A DNA stretch of 47,397 nucleotides from an uncultured Dokdonia sp. GTDB taxonomy: Bacteria; Bacteroidota; Bacteroidia; Flavobacteriales; Flavobacteriaceae. The notes beneath the pieces are model-generated. The model was given only the letters and a program-made list of their open reading frames with translations. It searched no databases and was not told the DNA's origin. Of this stretch, positions 41,413-47,397 are shown one piece after another. The DNA is taken from contig NZ_CALEMI010000087.1 of assembly GCF_937910895.1 (NCBI RefSeq), positions 1-47,397 on the forward strand, written 5' to 3'. A program made the position numbers and the translations under genes. Positions within the stretch are counted from its first letter, which is position 1; each line of letters begins with the position of its first letter.

Positions 41413-43635
41413 ATGAAAATGAGTAAGAATGTAGGATTTTGTAGGACAAGAACATTTCTAGTCCTCACAGCAATGACACTTTTTGTGTGTTGTCAAAAAG
41501 ATGATGCCTCTTTTACCTCGCTAGAGGAACATCTACACGAACATTTACAAACAACCACTACGACTGTTTCTCTAGATGAGATTCCAGAAGTGGCAGATTA
41601 CCTCTCAACACTAGGAGATCATAAAGGGAATTTTATCATTGAGAAGTCTATTGATTCAAATAATAGGTCAAACGAACCTGATTTAGTGATAGGAGAATTA
41701 CAAACCAGAGAGATTATTGAGGTAACAGATCAATATAACCGTAAGAATCATACTTTTCTACTCACTTCTATTGAGAATACAGATACTACTTTTAAGTCAA
41801 CATTTAATCTTGTTATTCAAGAATCTTCTACAGGTTTTTTCTCATACATTGTAGAATATCGTCCTGATGAAGGTTGGATTCCTAATTATAGAGATACGCA
41901 AGATTTTTCAACTTTTAGTGGAGAAATTATACATTACAGCATCACAGGTAGGTATATAGCAAAACTAAACTTACTAGATGGTGTAGCTATTAACGGAGAA
42001 ACGAGAAGTCCTTGTTCTGATGATGGTAATCCAAATGGAGGTGGAGGTAATGATGGAGGTAATGATGGAAGCCCAGGACCAGGAGATGGTGACGGAGGTG
42101 GAAATGGAGATAATCCCCCACCTGATCCTGATGTGTCAGCAGATCTAAAATGGTTATGTGTTTGGAGACAATTTTTACATAATGAACCAAGTGAATGTAA
42201 TAATCCTGAGGCTGGTGGTTCATGGGTTATTGTGATTACCTATGGAGATAAGAGCGTAGAAGATACTGTGCGATGTCCTGATGATCTACCTGAACTTCCT
42301 GAAGTATGCTATGATGATTATGGTGATCCTTGTCCCAATCAATGTGATCCAAGCGGGAATGGCTGTGCCGAAGCACCACCAGAAGATGAGCCTGATAATA
42401 CAAATACAACAATAGGGATATTATTTGATGATGATTTAATTTTTGCTATATCTGAATACTTAGAATCTCCATTAACCAATGAACAAGAAAATTATCTAAT
42501 TCAAAATAGTGATATAGCCGAAGAGTTTTTAGAATATTTACAGAATAATTTCTCCGATTCTGAAAAAGCTAATTACACAAGGGTTCTACTTACTATTACA
42601 ACTAATGTTGAAGAAAGTCCAACTTGGATACCTAATAGTGGAGTTTTTAAAAATCGGCAAGCTTTAAGTTATACACATACCTATAATCCCCCAGATACTG
42701 ATGGTACAATGTTCTTGCTTGAAAATGGAAGTGTGTTATATGAGTCCGTTCACTATAGAGCTATTAATCCAGAAGATTTATCAACGATTGCACCGACTGA
42801 CGGTCCTCTTCAAGACAACTACCATTATGTATATGACTATAATTCCAATGATTGGTATGAATACTTATTACCAACACAAAATTTTGACTGCCTTTCTTGT
42901 GATATAGAAGCCTTTTTTCAGGCTGTTATTGAAAATGGTGGGGTTGTGTTAGGTAGATACATTTTACCCATAGAAGATATTCTAATTGTTATAACGGGAA
43001 AAGATTTTAATGGTGTAGAACAAAGTAGAGCCGTAGCTGGAATATTAATTTTAGTTGACATAGTTCCAGGTAGTGATCTTGTAAAATTAATAAGGCTTAC
43101 AAAATATGGGGATGAAGTTATAGATGCATCACAAGCAGTTATAAGGTATCTTGATGAAATCGCAAGTACTCAAAAAAGAGTTGTTGAGGACGTTTTAGAT
43201 GGAGTGATTGATTTAAACCTAAATGGGAATACAAGAAGGAAAGGTAATTTTGGAGAAATGGTTACTGATGTGGATTTTGCTTCTAATGGCTATGAACCTC
43301 TTCATGTCAGAATAACAAATATTGATCAACCTTTGGGACCAGGTATAGATGGGATTTTTAAAAATCCACAAACAGGTGAATTCTTAATTGTAGAAAGTAA
43401 ATATAACACCTCTACTCTAGGTAATACTATAGATGGTAAACAGATGAGTGATTCTTGGATTTTGGGTCTAAATAGCGGAAATAATAGACTGATCCAAGAA
43501 GTTGGACAAGAATTGGGAGAAGAAATAATGGATGCTGGATACACTAGGGTTATTTCAAGGGTACTTCCAGATGGAAGTCAAGTTTACTCTGAATTAAATG
43601 AACTTGGAAATATTATAGGAGTCTGGATACCCTAA
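41413..43635 (+). CDS. Surface lipoprotein toxin with C-terminal PoNe-type nuclease domain
   Basis: This 740-aa protein has a lipoprotein signal (LTAMTLFVCC, lipidated Cys27) followed by QKDDA, close to the Bacteroidota surface-export signal QKDDE. A Gly/Asp/Pro-rich linker lies at about 200-235 and Cys pairs at about 285-320. The last 130 residues form a PD-(D/E)xK fold: E615 in GNFGEM, D646 in GPGIDGIF, E661 and K663 in LIVESKY, plus GKQMSDSWI. This is the pattern of PoNe DNases, polymorphic effectors in interbacterial competition. The next gene is a matching immunity protein. How the nuclease domain is released or delivered is not shown. Confidence 0.8.
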   Translation: MKMSKNVGFCRTRTFLVLTAMTLFVCCQKDDASFTSLEEHLHEHLQTTTTTVSLDEIPEVADYLSTLGDHKGNFIIEKSIDSNNRSNEPDLVIGELQTREIIEVTDQYNRKNHTFLLTSIENTDTTFKSTFNLVIQESSTGFFSYIVEYRPDEGWIPNYRDTQDFSTFSGEIIHYSITGRYIAKLNLLDGVAINGETRSPCSDDGNPNGGGGNDGGNDGSPGPGDGDGGGNGDNPPPDPDVSADLKWLCVWRQFLHNEPSECNNPEAGGSWVIVITYGDKSVEDTVRCPDDLPELPEVCYDDYGDPCPNQCDPSGNGCAEAPPEDEPDNTNTTIGILFDDDLIFAISEYLESPLTNEQENYLIQNSDIAEEFLEYLQNNFSDSEKANYTRVLLTITTNVEESPTWIPNSGVFKNRQALSYTHTYNPPDTDGTMFLLENGSVLYESVHYRAINPEDLSTIAPTDGPLQDNYHYVYDYNSNDWYEYLLPTQNFDCLSCDIEAFFQAVIENGGVVLGRYILPIEDILIVITGKDFNGVEQSRAVAGILILVDIVPGSDLVKLIRLTKYGDEVIDASQAVIRYLDEIASTQKRVVEDVLDGVIDLNLNGNTRRKGNFGEMVTDVDFASNGYEPLHVRITNIDQPLGPGIDGIFKNPQTGEFLIVESKYNTSTLGNTIDGKQMSDSWILGLNSGNNRLIQEVGQELGEEIMDAGYTRVISRVLPDGSQVYSELNELGNIIGVWIP

Positions 43636-43661
43636 ATTTATTTATTCAAAAACTGACTATT

Positions 43662-43701
43662 AATTCGGGAAATCTTTTCTAATTTAGTGATTTCCCGAAT
43701 T
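43662..43701 (+). terminator. Hairpin between toxin and immunity genes
   Basis: AATTCGGGAAATC pairs perfectly with GATTTCCCGAATT across a 14-nt loop. There is no T-run, so it may attenuate transcription or stabilise mRNA. Confidence 0.55.
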
Positions 43702-43725
43702 TAAAAATAAAATTACATATCATAG

Positions 43726-44499
43726 ATGAGAGATAAAATTAAGGATATTAGCTACTTTAATGAGAGGGTAGATGCGCTTGAGAATAGTATTGATAGACGT
43801 ATCAATAAACTTGAAAATAATTTAATAAAAGAAGAAAGAATTAGTATTGTTAAATTAAGTATGTCTACAACTTATAGAAATTTAATAATTGCTAAATACT
43901 CTAGGGGGGACAATATGAAATCTAATGATATTATAGATTTATATACACAATCAGTATCTTTAATGTATGAAAATTGGACAGAAGGGTCTGGTAAATTTGT
44001 CTACTCAAAAGGAAATACAACCACTATTTTAGAACAATATACGTTCTCTAATTATCTTGGAATTTTAGAGGTAATATCTTTAGGGATTCTATTAGGTATT
44101 TCTGACACTATATTTAATAAATTAATTATATATGTAGAAAGAGATCGAGTTAAAGATTTTTTACTTGATTTTTTATTCTGTTATAAAGACAAGGGTAAAA
44201 CTCCTATTATAGAAGAAAGTTACCAAGTTTTTTTTCATATTAATGAGCGCTACGGAAGATTAAAAAATATTATACAAGAACCTAACAGTAAAATAGCAGA
44301 AAAAGAATTAAAATATTTTTTAGAGAAGGAATGGTATGCAAGTTTTAAAGGCACTCCAATTTATGGTCTTCATAAAAATGTACATGACCTTTATGTTGGA
44401 TATTGGTGTTTTGTAGCTGCTGCCATAGTTAAAATAAAAGGCTTGGATGATAGTACATTTAGGGATAATAAATATTACCCAAAGGATTTAATAGCTTAA
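43726..44499 (+). CDS. PoNi-type immunity protein (DUF1910/DUF1911-like)
   Basis: This 257-aa all-helical protein has an N-terminal coiled region with YRNLIIAKYSRGD (DUF1910-like). Its C-terminus reads WYASFKGTPIYGLHKN, YVGYWCFVAAAIVKI and YYPKDLI, the signature of DUF1911 PoNe-immunity proteins. It would bind and block the nuclease of the upstream lipoprotein in the cytoplasm. It has no signal peptide, as expected for immunity to a DNase. Confidence 0.82.
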   Translation: MRDKIKDISYFNERVDALENSIDRRINKLENNLIKEERISIVKLSMSTTYRNLIIAKYSRGDNMKSNDIIDLYTQSVSLMYENWTEGSGKFVYSKGNTTTILEQYTFSNYLGILEVISLGILLGISDTIFNKLIIYVERDRVKDFLLDFLFCYKDKGKTPIIEESYQVFFHINERYGRLKNIIQEPNSKIAEKELKYFLEKEWYASFKGTPIYGLHKNVHDLYVGYWCFVAAAIVKIKGLDDSTFRDNKYYPKDLIA

Positions 44500-44504
44500 T
44501 AATT

Positions 44505-45383
44505 ATGAAAATTATTTGCATTGCTTTTTGTTTTTTTTGTGTAAGTATATTTAATGCCCAAGTAAAAAGTATCGAATTACCAGAAGGAGAACAGGAAGTT
44601 AAAATTACAAGAGTGACACCTGTATTAAGTTTTTATATCGATAAACTTGAAAATATTTATCTTGAAAAAGAACGTATTACCTTAAATAACATTGCCTTAA
44701 AATTAGATCAGGCAATAAAAACCATTCCTGAACAAAATAGGTTACGTACTGTAATCTTTCTCTATATAGATAAACAAACCCCTTATAGTACCGTTGATAA
44801 ATTAAAAACAGAAATTGCTTCTTTAGATGTACGAAAAATAGTGTATAAGATGGGGTCAATTGAAGATAAAGATTTTCTTAAGGGTATTTACTGGAAAAAT
44901 TATCCTAAATATAATGCTAAGAAAATGAGTGAAGAGTCTACTGCTGAGATACCAACATTTGTTCCTATGGCTAAATCAATTTCAACAAAAAAAACACCAC
45001 CATCACTACCTCCATTACATTGGACATATCTTTTAGAAAAAGATATGTATTCTAATCAAAAACAGTCAATAGACAAAGCTCTTTCAGATCGAACGATTAG
45101 TTGCATTACAGCTACAAATAAGGGAATTGTTTATAATTCAGAACTAATACGATTAGAAGACAATGAAGCTTTACTAGAGCTATTTACATCATATAATGCG
45201 TTATTTATAGATTTTGATGAAGACTTATCCTATGATTCATATATAGAAACAGTAAAGTCTTTTAAAGAAATATATAAACTCTTAGAAAGAAGTAAAAAGA
45301 AAGCTTTCGTAGTGGAGTTATCATCACAAATTAAAGCTATTCATAATGAGAGTAAAATTAATTTTTGTAAAAGCTTTAATTAG
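44505..45383 (+). CDS. Exported protein with weak ExbD-like domain
   Basis: This 292-aa protein has a signal peptide (MKIICIAFCFFCVSIFNAQ). The first half (TPVLSFYIDKLENIYLEKERI...RTVIFLYIDKQTPYSTVDKL) resembles the periplasmic domain of ExbD/TolR proteins. The second half is unassigned. It starts 5 bp after the immunity gene stop and so is probably co-transcribed with the toxin-immunity pair. No membrane anchor remains after cleavage. Confidence 0.6.
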   Translation: MKIICIAFCFFCVSIFNAQVKSIELPEGEQEVKITRVTPVLSFYIDKLENIYLEKERITLNNIALKLDQAIKTIPEQNRLRTVIFLYIDKQTPYSTVDKLKTEIASLDVRKIVYKMGSIEDKDFLKGIYWKNYPKYNAKKMSEESTAEIPTFVPMAKSISTKKTPPSLPPLHWTYLLEKDMYSNQKQSIDKALSDRTISCITATNKGIVYNSELIRLEDNEALLELFTSYNALFIDFDEDLSYDSYIETVKSFKEIYKLLERSKKKAFVVELSSQIKAIHNESKINFCKSFN

Positions 45384-45750
45384 AATTTTTCGAGGTCTTT
45401 AAATTAAACTCTGTCTATTGTTTCAATAAAGTTACTCTTTAAAAATAACTTACGGGAGGACACATATGCATATACTATTTAAAACCAAAAAAATAACTTG
45501 ATATACAAGATGTTATTCAAATTTAACAGGTAAATTGAATTACTATAAACTTGATTAAATGTTTCATGTAGCTCTGTCATTTTTTCACTCAAATATGAAA
45601 TATCATCAAACTTTCCAAGTATATACAGTAATACATTCTTTTTTAATGTCAAATTACCTGAAAGAATTTTGCAATAGGTATCCAACAAGCCAATAAAGTA
45701 ATGCATCTATCTGCAATGGCTTATAATTTGAAAAAGTATCTCAAATTCAC
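45384..45750. other. Gene-poor interval
   Basis: A minus-strand frame at 45479-45706 (75 codons, starting MHYFIGLLDTYCKIL) is possible. However, it is Asn/Leu/Tyr-rich, ends in a hydrophobic FFWF tail, and has no supporting neighbour overlap. I do not call it as a gene. No terminator is clear. Confidence 0.4.
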
Positions 45751-47166
45751 TCAAAAACACGTAAAAAGTGGGGTAGGAATCTCAACGTTTACTGTCTTAG
45801 CGTTGAGTATTTTTCGAACTCTTTTAACTGCTCTTTTAAAATTTGGAAAAACATCTGGATATTTGTTGAGCAGCTCTTCTTGATACTGAAACATTTCGAT
45901 AGTGTTTATTTCAGACATATTTTGATTCAGATGTTGTTGACTTACTCTTATAACTTTTGCCAATTCGTCCCTTCTCTTTTTTATTTCACATCTATTTCTT
46001 ATGCGATTTTTTGTTGAGTCTTCTGAAGTACCATTAATACTATTCCATTTGAGGTAGTATTCTATAAATTCAGAGAATATTCTATTTAATTCGATACCTC
46101 CATTATAAGATTTGGGTAGTTTAGATATTTCGTTCTGTAAGGAATTTAAATCTTTTCTTACAGCATCGCATATATCATCAGCGTATCCCATTTCCTTATA
46201 AGATTTTAAGTCTTTTACAAGCATTGGTACTAGACTTGACCTTAGTCTGTTAAGCGTCCAAAGTGGCGAGCCTCTTCTTGCATTTAAAATGTATTTGCTA
46301 TTTTCTAATTCGACAACTTCATTAGTATATGTATAAATGTTTTGTTCGCTAAAAACATAGCGCTCACTTAGAACGTGAAAAACTAAAGACATTGCAGATT
46401 CTGCGGCCTTCGGCTGACCTCGTTTATTTTTTTTACCATCAGCCCAATCGCATATACCTTTTATTATTATCCACTCGTGAATGTCCTTGTTTATGCAAGC
46501 AGAAGATAATCCTGTTCCTTCCATTTCTCCACCTATTGCTTTAGGGAACATTTTTTTTAGTTTTTCGCAAAACTCAAGATTGTCTATTAATTTTTCGCCG
46601 GATAAAACATCTCCTGTTAGCACATTTGCCTTTTGTGTTCTACTTAAATAATGATTCCAGTCAATTGCAGAAGAAAAAACATTGAATAAGAGTTTTCCGC
46701 TGTAGGGGTTTGAATCCCTAGGCGTATCCGGTTTTTCGCCAGAATTGACTCTCGATATTTCATAATTTATTAAGCTCTTAGCTACTAATACGTCACCTAT
46801 CTTTTGCTTCTTCTTGTTAATACCAAAAGCAACTCCCACCATTATTACAAGTTTTGGTCTAATCGTTTGAATTGCATCATTTACTGTTGTTAATGAACCT
46901 CTTTGATTAGCAGAACCCATTCCAGACTCGACGTGAGCAATTAGATGATGGCCAAGACGACCAATTCTGTAATTTATTTTTTCGTGAACAAAATTTATTA
47001 TTGCATCTCTGGTAGGAACTGGAAGTATATATTTTAAAACTCCTTCTCTTTCAGCCTCGTTGACAGATACTAGTAATATATCCGTTTTTTTTATGAGGTC
47101 AGATTCATTTTCGTGGGTCTTGTCTCTATATTTAGATTGAATACGTATTTCATTTATATTAAACGT
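45751..47166 (-). CDS. Nucleoside phosphorylase/MTAN-family protein, start unresolved
   Basis: The open frame from 47166 to 45751 encodes a PNP_UDP-type domain: KKTDILLVSVNEAE, YRIGRLGHHLIAHVESGMGS, VIMVGVAFGINKKKQKIGDVLV, a GGEMEGTGL segment with the catalytic-type Met-Glu, and GICDWADGKKN. A helical C-terminal domain of about 150 aa follows. The first in-frame ATG (46920) lies inside the conserved fold. No ATG, GTG or TTG occurs upstream before a TGA at 47167. The true start is non-standard, or the 5' end is lost or frameshifted. Phosphorylase domains fused to extra modules are frequent in conflict and defence proteins. The partners of this one are unknown. Confidence 0.7.
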   Translation of the reverse strand, partial: TFNINEIRIQSKYRDKTHENESDLIKKTDILLVSVNEAEREGVLKYILPVPTRDAIINFVHEKINYRIGRLGHHLIAHVESGMGSANQRGSLTTVNDAIQTIRPKLVIMVGVAFGINKKKQKIGDVLVAKSLINYEISRVNSGEKPDTPRDSNPYSGKLLFNVFSSAIDWNHYLSRTQKANVLTGDVLSGEKLIDNLEFCEKLKKMFPKAIGGEMEGTGLSSACINKDIHEWIIIKGICDWADGKKNKRGQPKAAESAMSLVFHVLSERYVFSEQNIYTYTNEVVELENSKYILNARRGSPLWTLNRLRSSLVPMLVKDLKSYKEMGYADDICDAVRKDLNSLQNEISKLPKSYNGGIELNRIFSEFIEYYLKWNSINGTSEDSTKNRIRNRCEIKKRRDELAKVIRVSQQHLNQNMSEINTIEMFQYQEELLNKYPDVFPNFKRAVKRVRKILNAKTVNVEIPTPLFTCF

Positions 47167-47324
47167 TCAATTAACTTTATGCTTTTATTGTTTATTTAAA
47201 ATAATAAAATCTAAAAATAAAAAAAAAATTAACATAAATGTCTATTGCTCAGTGACTATTAATTACAACGGTTAGTATATGAAGCGTAGCATCCCGCAGG
47301 GTGCTATGATTTCATATACAGTGT
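47167..47324. other. Intergenic region with exon hairpin before intron
   Basis: AT-rich DNA is followed by a stem-loop at 47276-47318, then the intron. The promoter of the minus-strand phosphorylase gene would have to lie here. Confidence 0.5.
47276..47318. terminator. Stem-loop just upstream of the intron insertion site
   Basis: TATATGAA (47276) pairs with TTCATATA (47311), and TAGCA.CCC (47287) pairs with GGGTGCTA (47299) around GCA. It may be a terminator. It ends 6 bp before the intron, matching introns that target DNA after hairpins. Confidence 0.65.
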
Positions 47325-47397
47325 GTGTGCCCAGCATGGGCATCTTTTATTTATCGAAAGATAAATAATTCATTTAGAGGGTACAAGTCCCTTATGG
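47325..47397 (+). ncRNA. Group II intron, 5' end (domain I start), cut by window edge
   Basis: The segment starts with GTGTG, the GUGYG 5' splice-site consensus, followed by the CCCAGCATGGG hairpin, a TTTATCGAAAGATAAA hairpin and AGAGGGTACAAGTCCC, typical for the start of bacterial group II introns. The orientation is the same as the intron end at 1-119. The rest lies outside the window. Confidence 0.8.

Noticed and set aside
45479-45706. 75-codon minus-strand ORF between the toxin operon and the phosphorylase gene
   Set aside because: It has an AT-rich, Asn/Leu/Tyr-heavy product and no recognisable domain; not enough to call.
47260-47320. attC-like integron recombination site before the intron
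   Set aside because: The hairpin and a nearby GTTAG are suggestive, but the GTTRRRY/RYYYAAC core pairs are not present and no integron integrase is in the window.

Overview
The window looks like a chromosome (or large replicon) segment of a marine-type Flavobacteriia/Bacteroidota. It is AT-rich, ribosome binding sites are weak, and two lipoproteins carry Bacteroidota surface-export signals (C-S-S-E-E-E and C-Q-K-D-D). It is bounded by group II intron sequence on both sides: the 3' end (domains V-VI) at 1-119 and the 5' end from 47325 to the window end, both on the + strand. The stretch therefore lies between two intron copies, or around one intron split across the ends.

Left flank (119-3529): two coupled genes of unknown function, a membrane coiled-coil protein, a Cys-rich surface lipoprotein and repeat-bearing intergenic DNA.

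Mobile element (about 3.5 to 38.5 kb): at its left end, on the minus strand, are a tyrosine integrase, an excisionase-like helix-turn-helix protein and an XRE-type regulator. The regulator is bracketed by two arrays of three 22-bp direct repeats; a degenerate third array lies 17 kb away, just upstream of a DnaA-domain-IV-like gene. Almost everything from 6.3 to 38.5 kb reads rightward. First come small early genes, a glycosyltransferase and a pentapeptide/beta-helix membrane protein. Next is a 105-bp non-coding repeat array. It is followed by a tightly coupled block with a large N6-adenine methylase, a Strawberry-notch-type helicase, a MoxR-type AAA+ ATPase and a degenerate VWA-like partner. 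The last part is a packaging-ATPase/structural/lysis module. It has an FtsK-HerA/Zot-like ATPase, a 294-aa protein with an acidic head, beta-rich core and Arg-rich tail, about a dozen single-pass membrane proteins, a beta-propeller protein, an HExxH protein, a CHAP-type peptidase, an inactive amidase homologue, two peptidoglycan-binding-domain proteins, a holin candidate, a spanin-like nested gene pair and an M15 endopeptidase.

I see no terminase, portal, tape-measure or tail gene, and no relaxase or type IV secretion gene. The simplest reading is an integrated tailless, membrane-containing virus-like element that does not fit the usual prophage or conjugative-element pattern. This is the candidate undescribed system of the window. 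Virion formation and capsid identity are inference.

Right flank (38.5-47.3 kb): a DinB-like protein, a pair of covarying hairpin repeats, a response regulator with a membrane partner and a 40-aa acidic peptide, then a PoNe-type nuclease toxin built as a surface lipoprotein with a PoNi-type (DUF1910/DUF1911) immunity protein. A periplasmic ExbD-like protein and a nucleoside-phosphorylase-family protein without a recognisable start codon follow.
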